Made by a program: the position numbers and the translations under genes. Shown here one piece after another: positions 28,402-36,977 of a stretch of 64,000 nucleotides of DNA. This stretch comes from Streptococcus parasanguinis. GTDB lineage: Bacteria; Bacillota; Bacilli; Lactobacillales; Streptococcaceae. The stretch covers positions 1,619,501 through 1,683,500 of the forward strand of contig NZ_CP133988.1 of the NCBI RefSeq assembly GCF_031582885.1. The letters are read 5' to 3'. The stretch's first letter is position 1; every line of letters starts with the position of its first letter. The notes beneath the pieces were generated by a model that was not told where the DNA came from, searched no databases, and was given only the letters and a program-made list of their open reading frames with translations.

Positions 28402-29164
28402 GCGAACTCAATCCTTTACGGAATTCATGGTGGAAATCTTTGTGATAGAGCTTAGAGTAGTAAAACTCTTCACCCAAGAAATCTCCAACTAAAATCAAGG
28501 CAGTTTTTCTAATTTTAGCTTCTTTGACCTTCTCAGTAATGGTCTCCAATGTCCCAAAGACCTTGCGTTCATCTGGCCAAGTTGCCTTATAGATTACTGC
28601 GACAGGTGTTTCTATTGGATAGCCACCCTCAACCAATTCAGCCACCACTTTTTCAATCCCCTGTACAGATAAGAAAATGGCCATAGAGGTTCTGTGCTGA
28701 GCATAGCTGCGGAGGGATTCTCGTTCAGGAACAGGGGTCCGTCCAGCCATGCGAGTGATAATGACACTTTGAGAGACTTCAGGGACTGTATATTCTGTTC
28801 CAATACTTGAGGCAGCTCCTAGGAAAGAGCTCACTCCAGGAATACAGTCAAATTCAATTCCTCTCTTCTTCATCTCTTCTGTTTGCTCACGAATAGAACC
28901 ATAGATAGAGAAATCGCCTGTTTGTAAGCGAACGACGTCTTTTCCAGCTTTCACTGCTTCTTCCATGACATCAATAATTTCCATCAAATGCATAGACGCG
29001 CTGTCATGAATCTCCGCACCTTCCTTACAGTATTGAAGAAGATCTGGATTCACGAGAGAACCCGCATAAATAACTACATCCGCTTCGGAAAGTTTGCGAT
29101 ACCCTTTTAAGGTAATGAGTTCCACATCACCGGGTCCAGCGCCTACAAAATGTACAATTGACAT
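28391..29164 (-). CDS. cbiF: Cobalt-precorrin-4 C11-methyltransferase
   Basis: This 257-residue SAM methylase adds the C11 methyl group. It begins [19 protein letters not shown], has [18 protein letters not shown] (about 99-116) and the [29 protein letters not shown] region typical of CbiF. It starts 4 bp after cbiT. Family assignment is secure. Confidence 0.95.
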   Translation of the reverse strand: MSIVHFVGAGPGDVELITLKGYRKLSEADVVIYAGSLVNPDLLQYCKEGAEIHDSASMHLMEIIDVMEEAVKAGKDVVRLQTGDFSIYGSIREQTEEMKKRGIEFDCIPGVSSFLGAASSIGTEYTVPEVSQSVIITRMAGRTPVPERESLRSYAQHRTSMAIFLSVQGIEKVVAELVEGGYPIETPVAVIYKATWPDERKVFGTLETITEKVKEAKIRKTALILVGDFLGEEFYYSKLYHKDFHHEFRKGLSSHAK

Positions 29165-29168
29165 ACCT

Positions 29169-29732
29169 TTATTTCCTTTCTGGTTTTACAGCTGAAACAA
29201 TAATAGTTGGGTTTTGCTGTTTGAAATAATGCCCTTTTCCTAGGGCAGACCATCTGCTCGCTTGGATGGATACGACGTCTAAGTCTTGCCATTCCAATTT
29301 TTCAGCAAGTTGGATTGCTTCCATAGCATTTTCCAAGAGGATAAAGTTTAAAACAAAGCGTCCTCCCGGAACTAACAGATGTTCACACCACTCAAAGATT
29401 TCAGCCATGTTGCCACCGGTTCCACCGACAAATATCGCATCAAATTGTCCTTCTAGCTCAACAGGAGCTTTGCCTTTTATTAGAGTAATATTCTGACAGC
29501 CAAAGTAGTCAATATTCTCCTGTGTCAAGGCAACAGCATCTTCATTTTGTTCAATGGCAACGACTTCCAAATTTGGAAAGGAAACAGCTGCTTGAATTGT
29601 TACACTACCCGTACCAGAGCCAACATCCAACATTCTCTTAGCTTTATGCAAGTCTAATTTATCAATACTGATTGCTCTGACTTCTTCTTTGGTCATTGGA
29701 ACCTTTGCTCTAATAAATGCCGAATCCTTCAT
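29169..29732 (-). CDS. cbiT: Cobalt-precorrin-6B/7 C15-methyltransferase (decarboxylating)
   Basis: This 187-residue Rossmann-type methyltransferase methylates C15 and decarboxylates the C12 acetate. The SAM-binding motif [16 protein letters not shown] is at about residues 35-50, with [19 protein letters not shown] after it. Unlike the CobL fusion, CbiT and CbiE are separate here but overlap by 23 bp, which preserves their association. Confidence 0.94.
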   Translation of the reverse strand: MKDSAFIRAKVPMTKEEVRAISIDKLDLHKAKRMLDVGSGTGSVTIQAAVSFPNLEVVAIEQNEDAVALTQENIDYFGCQNITLIKGKAPVELEGQFDAIFVGGTGGNMAEIFEWCEHLLVPGGRFVLNFILLENAMEAIQLAEKLEWQDLDVVSIQASRWSALGKGHYFKQQNPTIIVSAVKPERK

Positions 29733-30336
29733 TTAGTATCACCACCACATTCATTTCATATTGTCGATCGATAACTTGATCCTCTGCTAAAATTTCAATT
29801 TTTTCATCTTCATAGCTAAGATTTTCACCGATGACTAAGACTTTTTTTAATCCCCGTTTCATTACTTCTTGTGCTATTTCATAGGGACCAATTTTCTTAT
29901 CCGTCACCATAAATACCTTGGGTAGAGAAAGCAAAAAATCAAAATCAGGAATTTTTGCATGGCTACTTGTTAAGTAGGCATCATTCATAGGGAGAAAGAC
30001 TTTGCTCGCGAGATACTGGAAGGAAGAAATCCCTGGCTGAACCACCACGCGCCCTTTAAATTTCTCAGACAACCATTTTCCCAAACCATAGATTAGGGGA
30101 TCGCCCGATGCTAGATAAAGAATGGTTGCATCTTCTGGATAAGACTCGATTAATTGAGCCAATTCCGCAAGTTTCTTTGGAGGTACAACTCCTTTTTCTT
30201 GATAGGCAGCTGGAAGGATTTCTAAATGTCGCTCACTTCCAAGAATATAGTCTGCCTTCTGATATATCTCTTCACTTCCCAAAAGTCCATAGGAAGGGGC
30301 TCCTGGCCCTATTCCAATTACATAGATCACGTCCAT
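29710..30336 (-). CDS. cbiE: Cobalt-precorrin-7 C5-methyltransferase
   Basis: This 208-residue tetrapyrrole methylase shows IYVIGIGPGAPSYGLLGSEEI at the N-terminus, ILYLASGDPLIYGLGKWL (about 72-89) and a GISSFQYLASK segment. It overlaps cbiD by 10 bp and cbiT by 23 bp. The family is clear; specific activity (C5) is inferred from similarity to CbiE and from the full gene set around it. Confidence 0.93.
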   Translation of the reverse strand: MDVIYVIGIGPGAPSYGLLGSEEIYQKADYILGSERHLEILPAAYQEKGVVPPKKLAELAQLIESYPEDATILYLASGDPLIYGLGKWLSEKFKGRVVVQPGISSFQYLASKVFLPMNDAYLTSSHAKIPDFDFLLSLPKVFMVTDKKIGPYEIAQEVMKRGLKKVLVIGENLSYEDEKIEILAEDQVIDRQYEMNVVVILNEGFGIY

Positions 30337-31451
30337 TCCTCCGCTATTTCTTCTAATGTTTGGGTTGAAGCCAAATACCCAGCTTCTGTCCCAAAGGTTA
30401 CTACATCAATGCTGACTTCCGGCTTCCGATTCCGCAGCAAACGTTCCGAACGGAATTTCATCTTGTCTACTAACACTTGATAAACTTCTTCGTAGTGATA
30501 CTCCTCAATCAAAGTACCAGCTGCATCTGTTGTAATACACTGATCCACTTTCTCAAGCAGTTCAACTGGAGCACCCAGTAAGGCTAGATTGGCCATGATG
30601 ATTTCCATTCGTGCATCTGAGTCTTTACTATGGGTTGAGAAGATCCCACCAGCCACCTTGACAAATTTACCCATATGCCCAACCATCAGAACACGAGTAA
30701 ATCCGATCCGCTGAACTTCTTTTAGGACATGACCGACAAAGTTACTCATATTCACAATCCGATGAGGTGGAATCCCCAGTACATTGGTTGCAAAGTCTTC
30801 GCCATAATTACCAGGAGCTAAAACTACTGAACGATACCCTTGATTGTATAACATGGTTAATTCAATCGTAATAGAAGCTTTCCAACTCTCTTCTGACATA
30901 GGATTGACAATTCCTGTCGTCCCCAAAATGGAGATCCCACCTACAATTCCTAAGCGTGAATTATAGGTCAACTTGGCTGTTTCTTCCCCACCCGGTACTG
31001 AAATAATAATCTTCGCTCCGCAGTTTGGCCCCAGTAATTGTCGGGCTGTTTTTTCAATCATAGCCCGAGGAGTTGGGTTGATTGCGGCCATTCCAACATC
31101 GCATTTCAGCCCTTTTTGTGTGACGCGACCAACACCTTCTCCTCCATCGATCTCAATGTCGTTTGAATCTGGTATGAGAGTCACTGTCGAATAAATCAGG
31201 AGTCCGTGCGTCGCATCTGCATCATCACCACCATCCTTTTCGACAGCGGCACTAGCAGTCAGTTCACCAAAAGAAGGATCTTTGATATCCATCGTTACTT
31301 CGACACCATTAGCCGTAAAAACTGTAACTTTTTCTTCGATATCTTGATTGAGAATCATGCTAATCGCTGCGGCTGTCGCAGCTGTCGCACAAGTTCCAGT
31401 AGTGAACCCTTTTCTTAGTTTTTTTCCATTGACATATGCGTACTCATCCAT
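30327..31451 (-). CDS. cbiD: Cobalt-precorrin-5B C1-methyltransferase
   Basis: This 374-residue protein methylates C1, a step specific to the anaerobic pathway. The N-terminal KLRKGFTTGTCATAATAAA is the strongest family signature; ISVPGGEETAKLTYN and GILGTTGIVNPMSE-type segments follow. It lies 22 bp after the first cbiC paralogue. Length is normal. Confidence 0.95.
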   Translation of the reverse strand: MDEYAYVNGKKLRKGFTTGTCATAATAAAISMILNQDIEEKVTVFTANGVEVTMDIKDPSFGELTASAAVEKDGGDDADATHGLLIYSTVTLIPDSNDIEIDGGEGVGRVTQKGLKCDVGMAAINPTPRAMIEKTARQLLGPNCGAKIIISVPGGEETAKLTYNSRLGIVGGISILGTTGIVNPMSEESWKASITIELTMLYNQGYRSVVLAPGNYGEDFATNVLGIPPHRIVNMSNFVGHVLKEVQRIGFTRVLMVGHMGKFVKVAGGIFSTHSKDSDARMEIIMANLALLGAPVELLEKVDQCITTDAAGTLIEEYHYEEVYQVLVDKMKFRSERLLRNRKPEVSIDVVTFGTEAGYLASTQTLEEIAEEWT

Positions 31452-31473
31452 ATAGTTCCATTTCCTTCACTAC

Positions 31474-32151
31474 TTAATTATTTGGGACTACGAAGCGTTG
31501 GTAATCATCCATTTCTTGTCTGTACTGGTAAAGGATGGCATTGACCACTGCTGCTGCAATCGTACTTCCTCCCTTACTTCCCAATGCAACAATAGAAGGA
31601 ATTGGGCTCTCATGAAGCTTCTGTTTTGATTCAGCCGCACCGACAAAGCCAACCGGAACACCAATAACAGCATCAGGGACTAGTGTTCCTTCTTCTACCA
31701 TATCCAAGACTTTAAAGATAGAAGTTGGAGCGTTTCCGAATACAAACAATTTAGGACCCAATTCATTGGCCGCATGTTCGACCGCTGCCATGGAGCGAGT
31801 AATCCCTTTTGCCTTAGCTTCTTCAAAGATTGCTGGTTCATTTACCAAACATCTGTAGGCCACACCAAGTTCATCCAAGATTCTTTTATTAAAGCCACCT
31901 AGAACCATGGTCGTATCCGTAAAAATGGTTCCCTTATTTTTAATAACATCCAAAATATGGTCAATGGCATCATTTGAAAATTTGATATTGTAGAGGTAAT
32001 CGAAATCTGCACTCGCAAAAACGACTCGTTTCCAAACCGCTTCATGAAAGGGATTATCAAAAACAATATCTGGATGTTCTTGATCAATGATTTCTTGAAT
32101 CTTTTTAAAGCTGGCTTCTTCAATCTGATTTGATACTTTTATATAACTCAT
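31474..32151 (-). CDS. CbiC-like protein lacking the catalytic histidine
   Basis: This 225-residue paralogue of precorrin-8X methylmutase is next to a canonical CbiC. I start at 32151 (MSYIK, AAGG upstream), matching its neighbour. Alignment is collinear over the whole length (DFDYLY, NKGTI, GVPVGFV, GSKGGSTIAAAVVNAI). In the catalytic motif the neighbour reads RAIHTTGD with His45; this protein reads RVVFASAD with Phe at that position. In the CobH/CbiC family this histidine drives the 1,5-methyl shift, so the protein is probably not a conventional methylmutase. It could bind product, form hetero-oligomers with CbiC or have a new role. It lies 7 bp after the canonical gene. Confidence 0.85.
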   Translation of the reverse strand: MSYIKVSNQIEEASFKKIQEIIDQEHPDIVFDNPFHEAVWKRVVFASADFDYLYNIKFSNDAIDHILDVIKNKGTIFTDTTMVLGGFNKRILDELGVAYRCLVNEPAIFEEAKAKGITRSMAAVEHAANELGPKLFVFGNAPTSIFKVLDMVEEGTLVPDAVIGVPVGFVGAAESKQKLHESPIPSIVALGSKGGSTIAAAVVNAILYQYRQEMDDYQRFVVPNN

Positions 32152-32158
32152 GAATACC

Positions 32159-32851
32159 TTATCCTTTTTTATCATTTAAAGCTGTTGAATAACGAACATA
32201 GTCTTCTGTCACGATCGTTTGCATTTGATAGATAATTGCATTAATAATGGCTACGACAAGGGTGCTTCCGCCTTTACGTCCTTCATTTACCATAACAGGC
32301 AAGTCGGTCGCTAATAAAGCTTCCTTTGACTCTAAGACATTGATAAATCCAACGGGTACACCGATAATCGCATCTACCTCTACTTTTTTATCTTTGATCA
32401 AATCAAGGAGATGGAACAAAGCGGTAGGTGCTCCACCAAAAGCAAATACTTTAGGCCCTTCGATCTCTGTTGCTTTTTCAACAGCAGCCATAGCTCGAGT
32501 GATATTTTTTTCCTTAGCAAGTTGGATGACATCTTCATCATTAATCAAGCAACGGTAGGAAACACCCATTTGGTCCAACACTCGTTTATTGATCCCATTT
32601 AAAGAAATACTTGAATCAACAATGATGGTACCTTTATTCTGAATTACATCAACAATACGTTCATTAACATGGTTGATAAATTTCATGGTATAGAGATAGT
32701 CAAAATCACCAGTGGTATGAATCGCACGTTTAATAATGGCTTCTTCCATATCTTCATGGAATTCATAACCTGGATGATCCTGATCGATCACAGATTGAAT
32801 GATCTGGAAACTTTTTTCCTCAATTGAGGAAGGATTTTTGATATAGGACAT
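32159..32851 (-). CDS. cbiC: Cobalt-precorrin-8 methylmutase
   Basis: This 230-residue enzyme moves the methyl group from C11 to C12 to give cobyrinic acid. The catalytic histidine is in KRAIHTTGDFDYLY (His45), with the CRCLI-like YRCLINDED segment and the GVPVGFINVLES and RKGGSTLVVAIINAI motifs of the family. I start at 32851, where ATG follows AGAGGAG. It lies 13 bp after cbiB and just before its histidine-less paralogue. Confidence 0.94.
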   Translation of the reverse strand: MSYIKNPSSIEEKSFQIIQSVIDQDHPGYEFHEDMEEAIIKRAIHTTGDFDYLYTMKFINHVNERIVDVIQNKGTIIVDSSISLNGINKRVLDQMGVSYRCLINDEDVIQLAKEKNITRAMAAVEKATEIEGPKVFAFGGAPTALFHLLDLIKDKKVEVDAIIGVPVGFINVLESKEALLATDLPVMVNEGRKGGSTLVVAIINAIIYQMQTIVTEDYVRYSTALNDKKG

Positions 32852-32864
32852 ACATACTCCTCTT

Positions 32865-33812
32865 TTAATAAATTGCAACAATGAAATAAATGATCGACAA
32901 AACGAAAACTGAAATCGTCGTTGTCATATAGAGCATAGAAATGGATGTTAAAATATCATCTGGCTCTACACTTCTTGAAGGATCACCAATAGTTGGTTTT
33001 GTAATCAACTCACCATGATAGATATGAGCTCCACCTAATTGAATCCCCAGGGCACCTGCCACGACCGACTCAGGAAAAGCACTATTTGGACTCGCGTGTT
33101 GATAGCGATCTCTCCAACCTATTTTTAAGGCATTTTCGAAATCCAATTGCAGGACTCTGGCACTTGCCATCATAAACAACCAAGTTAAACGGGCAGGAAT
33201 GAGATTGACCAAATCATCTATTTTAGCCGAAACATATCCAATCTTACGGTATTTGGCTGTTTTATAACCGACCATTGAATCTAGTGTATTAATGGCTTTG
33301 TATCCCATTGCTAATACGGGACCGCCAATAAATAAGCATAATAAGGGGCCGATCACTCCATCACTTGCATTTTCTGCGACGGTTTCAATGGTCGCATTAC
33401 AAATTTCAGGTATGGTAAGCTGATCTGTTTCTCTCCCAACGATCATTCCCACTTGATACCTAGCCTTCTCAATGGAACCAGACTGAATGGCTTTGTATAC
33501 TTTGAGAGCTTCAAAAGCCAGAGAGCGAGTTGCTAAACAGGTGTAGGCTAAATAAATCCACAAAATCCAATAAAGAATCGGGTGAAGCTGACTAGCACCC
33601 CACAAGATTCCATACGTGATGGAAACTGTCAAAGAAACGGTGCATATCCAAAGGAATATTCCGAACAGAAAAGGATATCTCGTTTTTAAGTTTTCCATCC
33701 GTAAACAAGCATAAATGAAATTTCCAATTAGTTTGACCGGGTGTGGCCACGAATAGGGATCTCCAATTAACCAATCAAGAAGAAGAGCGATAAAAATTGC
33801 AATAATTATCAT
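32865..33812 (-). CDS. cbiB: Adenosylcobinamide-phosphate synthase
   Basis: This 315-residue membrane protein attaches aminopropanol phosphate (made by CobD from threonine phosphate) to cobyric acid. The N-terminal ALLLDWLIGDPYSWPHPVKLIGNFI motif region, the TVAENASDGVIGPLLCLFIGG stretch (about 144-164) and the YKAINTLDSMVGYK segment are diagnostic. About five hydrophobic segments are present. Its start and the stop of cbiA share one base. Confidence 0.95.
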   Translation of the reverse strand: MIIIAIFIALLLDWLIGDPYSWPHPVKLIGNFIYACLRMENLKTRYPFLFGIFLWICTVSLTVSITYGILWGASQLHPILYWILWIYLAYTCLATRSLAFEALKVYKAIQSGSIEKARYQVGMIVGRETDQLTIPEICNATIETVAENASDGVIGPLLCLFIGGPVLAMGYKAINTLDSMVGYKTAKYRKIGYVSAKIDDLVNLIPARLTWLFMMASARVLQLDFENALKIGWRDRYQHASPNSAFPESVVAGALGIQLGGAHIYHGELITKPTIGDPSRSVEPDDILTSISMLYMTTTISVFVLSIIYFIVAIY

Positions 33813-35170
33813 TATTTTGACTCCAAGATATAATCAATCCAACTCATAAGGAGTTGTTCCTTTTGATAAAAATGAACATGAAGATAACTTGCAAAAGTTC
33901 TCCCTTTCTGGTAGCCCCCTGTCCAATTGGAAACCACTTCTCCATCTCTTTCTTTTCTGAGGTCTAAAACTGTTTTTTCAGAAGTATTGAAGATGGAATG
34001 ATGGAACTCATGGCCTCGAACTTCCGTACCAGACGGACCAAATAAAGAATCTTCATTAGTGGTTGCAAAACAGTAACCAAAACGTTTTAGTCCGTTGGTC
34101 ATCACACTAGTACCATCAAATACCCCAACCATTTCAAAGAACTGATCTTCAATCTCAAGATTTTTTCCAAGATACATCAATCCTCCGCATTCAGCATAGA
34201 TGGGGATTCCCTTTTGATGAGCTTCTAGAACGGATTCTCTAAAGGAACGATTGTCAGACAATTCTTTTGCAAACAACTCCGGATAGCCCCCACCAAAATA
34301 ATAGGCATTAGCTTCCGGTAAGCGTTCATCTTTTAAGGGACTAAATGGAATGAGCTCGACATTAGCACTTCTTAATAAATCCAGATTATCTTCGTAATAA
34401 AAATGAAAGGCATCATCCAGTGCATAAGCAATGGTTAATGGGGTAGAATTCTCAAGCTTGAATGGAGAAGAAAGTTCAACTGATTCTCTATCAACTTTCT
34501 CCAATAGGCGCTCAAACTGAATGGTTTTTTTAGCCTGCTCTCCAAGAATAGCAAACTTTTCTTCAAGATCATCCATCTCCACATCCGGAATCAATCCCAA
34601 ATGCCTTGAAGGTAGTTCAACCTGAACATTTTTTGGAAAATACCCCAGGACTTCTATATCAGTGTAGCGCTCAATCGCTCCCTTAATCAGCTGATAATGG
34701 GTTTCCGAAGCCACTCGATTGACAATGACACCAACAATATCTACCGCTGGATCAAATGAAGAAAAGCCATGGACAATTGCTGCCGCTGAAGTCGAGGTTG
34801 ATTTCCCATCAATAATTAAAACAACAGGTAGATTGAGCTGTTTAGCAACAGATGCAGAAGAGGCACAATCTTTATCTGTTCCTAATCCATCATAGAGTCC
34901 CATCACCCCTTCTACCACTGCGACATCAGAATTTTGATGCCAACGATAATAAGACCACTTCAGATAATCCGTATCAGGAATTAAAAAATTATCTAGATTA
35001 CGAGATGAGTTCTTCGTAATACGACTATGGTAAGAAGTATCAATATAATCAGGACCAATTTTATACGGCTGAACATTGTACCCCATATCTGTTAAAGCTC
35101 TTAATACAGCCAGTGTTACGGTAGTTTTTCCAACACCACTAGATACACCAGCTAACATAAACTGCTTCAT
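33812..35170 (-). CDS. cbiA: Cobyrinic acid a,c-diamide synthase
   Basis: This 452-residue glutamine-dependent amidase is the first gene of the cobalamin operon. The N-terminal ATP-binding domain has AGVSSGVGKTTVTLAVL (7-23) and VEGVMGLYDGLG; the C-terminal amidotransferase-like domain has the cysteine in PIYAECGGLMYLG (about 325-337) and YFGGGYPELFAKEL. It is preceded by a 233 bp non-coding region with a promoter and an ANTAR-type antitermination leader, which implies EutV control of the whole operon downstream. Confidence 0.95.
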   Translation of the reverse strand: MKQFMLAGVSSGVGKTTVTLAVLRALTDMGYNVQPYKIGPDYIDTSYHSRITKNSSRNLDNFLIPDTDYLKWSYYRWHQNSDVAVVEGVMGLYDGLGTDKDCASSASVAKQLNLPVVLIIDGKSTSTSAAAIVHGFSSFDPAVDIVGVIVNRVASETHYQLIKGAIERYTDIEVLGYFPKNVQVELPSRHLGLIPDVEMDDLEEKFAILGEQAKKTIQFERLLEKVDRESVELSSPFKLENSTPLTIAYALDDAFHFYYEDNLDLLRSANVELIPFSPLKDERLPEANAYYFGGGYPELFAKELSDNRSFRESVLEAHQKGIPIYAECGGLMYLGKNLEIEDQFFEMVGVFDGTSVMTNGLKRFGYCFATTNEDSLFGPSGTEVRGHEFHHSIFNTSEKTVLDLRKERDGEVVSNWTGGYQKGRTFASYLHVHFYQKEQLLMSWIDYILESK

Positions 35171-35200
35171 CCTAAAAACCCCTATCTCTTGAAAAAAATA

Positions 35201-35233
35201 GAGCTACAAAAAATACACTATTTTTTGTAGCTC
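35201..35233 (-). terminator. Leader terminator upstream of cbiA
   Basis: This is a perfect 15 bp inverted repeat (GAGCTACAAAAAATA, loop of 3, then its complement). On the minus strand it is followed at once by TATTTTTTTC, so it is a rho-independent terminator that would stop transcripts from the cbiA promoter before the gene. Its 5' arm shares bases 35229-35233 with the second ANTAR hairpin, so the two structures exclude each other. Confidence 0.88.
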
Positions 35234-35270
35234 CGTTGCTTTATTAAATTACTAAGCACCTCGTTGTGCT
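35229..35270 (-). promoter_or_regulatory. ANTAR (EutV) twin-hairpin site in the cbiA leader
   Basis: On the minus strand, hairpin P1 is AGCAC-AACGAG-GTGCT (35255-35270). A 14-base linker follows, then hairpin P2 AGC-AACGGA-GCT (35229-35240). Both loops are hexanucleotides with A at position 1 and G at position 4, the published recognition signature for ANTAR-domain antiterminators such as EutV. P2 overlaps the terminator's 5' arm. Binding of phosphorylated EutV is therefore predicted to prevent termination and turn on cbiA and the genes after it. This site before a cobalamin biosynthesis operon is not something I know to be described. Confidence 0.82.
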
Positions 35271-35301
35271 CTCTTCATTCTTAAACACTAAAGATGTCTT
35301 T

Positions 35302-35330
35302 ATTCTAATATAAATTATAGCATTTGTCAA
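35302..35330 (-). promoter_or_regulatory. Promoter of the cobalamin operon
   Basis: The minus strand carries a perfect -35 box TTGACA (35330-35325), a 17 bp spacer and a -10 box TAGAAT (35307-35302). Transcription would start near 35295 and give a leader of about 125 nt containing the ANTAR site and terminator. Confidence 0.75.
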
Positions 35331-35338
35331 TGAAAAAT

Positions 35339-35352
35339 TGAAAACGCAATCA
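35339..35352 (-). promoter_or_regulatory. Candidate cre (CcpA) site upstream of the cbiA promoter
   Basis: The minus strand reads TGATTGCGTTTTCA, one mismatch from the Bacillus consensus TGWNANCGNTNWCA. It lies just upstream of the -35 box and touches the T-run of the eutQ terminator, so part of its sequence is constrained by other functions. Confidence 0.4.
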
Positions 35353-35377
35353 AAAAGAGCACACTTATGGTGCTCCT
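35351..35377 (-). terminator. Terminator of the eut operon (after eutQ)
   Basis: The minus strand forms GAGCAC, a 7-base loop and GTGCTC, followed by TTTTTG. It lies about 25 bp after the eutQ stop and separates the eut operon from the cobalamin operon promoter. Confidence 0.85.
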
Positions 35378-35403
35378 TATAAACTATTGTATATAAAAGT
35401 TCA

Positions 35404-35850
35404 TTATCCTTGCCAATCTGCTGGATAAGTCACATAAATAAAGCGTGCTTTATCTTTAACAGAGAATTGAATATCGCTTCCCTTTGGAATAAAGATGATT
35501 TCACCTGGACCAGCACTCATCACTTCATCACCAGAGATAACATCCAAACGACCTTCGATCACATAGTCAACTTCATCATAGTCTAAATGCCAAGGGAATG
35601 TTGTCTTATCCATTGTCATCAAACCTAAGCCAAGTCGAGGACTTTCTTCAAGAGTCAAAAGATCACGTGTATAGACTTGATGTTCAGGATTTCCTGTGTC
35701 CAAACGATCTTCAGGACGAACATCTAAGCTTGGTAGTGAAATAGAGGCTACACCAGCTTTACTAACACGTTTAGCAGAACCTTTACCTGCCAATTCTTCT
35801 AGAAGAATTTTGCGAACTAAAGATTCAATATCTGTACGATTATAATCCAT
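35404..35850 (-). CDS. eutQ: Ethanolamine utilisation cupin protein
   Basis: This 148-residue protein has a C-terminal cupin domain (about 70-145): FPWHLDYDEVDYVIEGRLDVISGDEVMSAGPGEIIFIPKG shows the cupin beta-strand motif. EutQ has been reported to have acetate kinase activity and to aid microcompartment assembly. The N-terminus RTDIESLVRKILLEELAG (about 5-22) is an amphipathic helix of the type that targets cargo to microcompartments, followed by a flexible linker. It is the last gene of the eut operon, 16 bp after eutH, and is followed by a strong terminator. Confidence 0.9.
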   Translation of the reverse strand: MDYNRTDIESLVRKILLEELAGKGSAKRVSKAGVASISLPSLDVRPEDRLDTGNPEHQVYTRDLLTLEESPRLGLGLMTMDKTTFPWHLDYDEVDYVIEGRLDVISGDEVMSAGPGEIIFIPKGSDIQFSVKDKARFIYVTYPADWQG

Positions 35851-35866
35851 TTACCAATACCTCCAA

Positions 35867-36961
35867 TTAGGCTTCTTTCTTAGTCAAGAAGTAGGCAAGT
35901 AATACGGCAGTAACCCCACCAACAAACTTACCAATCATCATTGGAACAATCATCTTAGGAGCTTGTCCAGCAGTAAATCCTAAGTGGTCCCCGATAACGA
36001 ATGAAGCAGATACAGCAAAGGCAATATTCAAGATCTTACCACGTTTGTCCATATCTTTTAACATTTGGAACATAGCAATATTGTTTGCCAAAGAAGCAAC
36101 CAAACCAGCAGCTCCTACTTCGTTCATTCCCAATGATTTACCAATTGCTGAAAGAGGTTTGTTGGCTACTTTAGTAAAGACAGCAACTAAACCAAAAGCA
36201 CCAGCCAAGGTTACTGCGATTGAACCAACAACGACAAATGCTTCTTGAAGGGTTTCTGCACCTTTTGGATAAAGTTCAAGCAACCATTTATTACCAGTCA
36301 AGAGTTGTGCTGCACCAAACGCCAAACCTAAGGTTGCGATCACAACAATGATTTGACCAAAGATTTCAAATCCTTTAATCATTCCATTTGGAATAAGAAG
36401 CAATCCTATGAAAATAAGGGCAGATACAATGACAATAGGGATCAAGTTGATTAATAAAGTACCAAATGATAGACCTGGAACAAGCAATCCACCAACTAAA
36501 CATCCGACAGGCACAGTTACCAAACCGTACAAAATACCACGAGCCAAGAAAGGACGATCTGATTTTTCGATAATACCTAAGGCAACAGGGATCGTGAACA
36601 CGATCGTTGGTCCCATCATAGAACCTAAAACGTAGGCAGCAAAATCACCAACAGCTTTATCTTGGGCTAAGCTCAAGGCTAAAGGTGCTCCACCCATATC
36701 ATTCGCGATAAATGTTGTTGCAAAAATCGAAGGATCCGCACCAACCAAACCATAAAGAGGAACAATGATAGGTTTTAATAAATCAGCTAACAATGGAGCT
36801 ACAACCATAATCCCAGCCATAGAAAGCGCTAGCGCTCCCATAGCCATAATTCCCTCTTCAAACTGCTCACTAAGGCCCAATTTCCCGCCGATACATTTAT
36901 CAATTGCACCAACAAGCATAAAGAGAACCATAATGTAAATGATAATTTCATTTATACTCAT
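35867..36961 (-). CDS. eutH: Ethanolamine permease
   Basis: This 364-residue polytopic membrane protein has about ten hydrophobic segments and belongs to the EutH family that brings ethanolamine into the cell at low concentration or low pH. The family-typical N-terminus (INEIIIYIMVLFMLVGAIDKC) and the GADPSIFATTFIANDMGG segment (about 75-92) are clear. It lies 16 bp after eutN and just upstream of eutQ. Confidence 0.95.
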   Translation of the reverse strand: MSINEIIIYIMVLFMLVGAIDKCIGGKLGLSEQFEEGIMAMGALALSMAGIMVVAPLLADLLKPIIVPLYGLVGADPSIFATTFIANDMGGAPLALSLAQDKAVGDFAAYVLGSMMGPTIVFTIPVALGIIEKSDRPFLARGILYGLVTVPVGCLVGGLLVPGLSFGTLLINLIPIVIVSALIFIGLLLIPNGMIKGFEIFGQIIVVIATLGLAFGAAQLLTGNKWLLELYPKGAETLQEAFVVVGSIAVTLAGAFGLVAVFTKVANKPLSAIGKSLGMNEVGAAGLVASLANNIAMFQMLKDMDKRGKILNIAFAVSASFVIGDHLGFTAGQAPKMIVPMMIGKFVGGVTAVLLAYFLTKKEA

Positions 36962-36977
36962 AAATTAATCCCTACTT

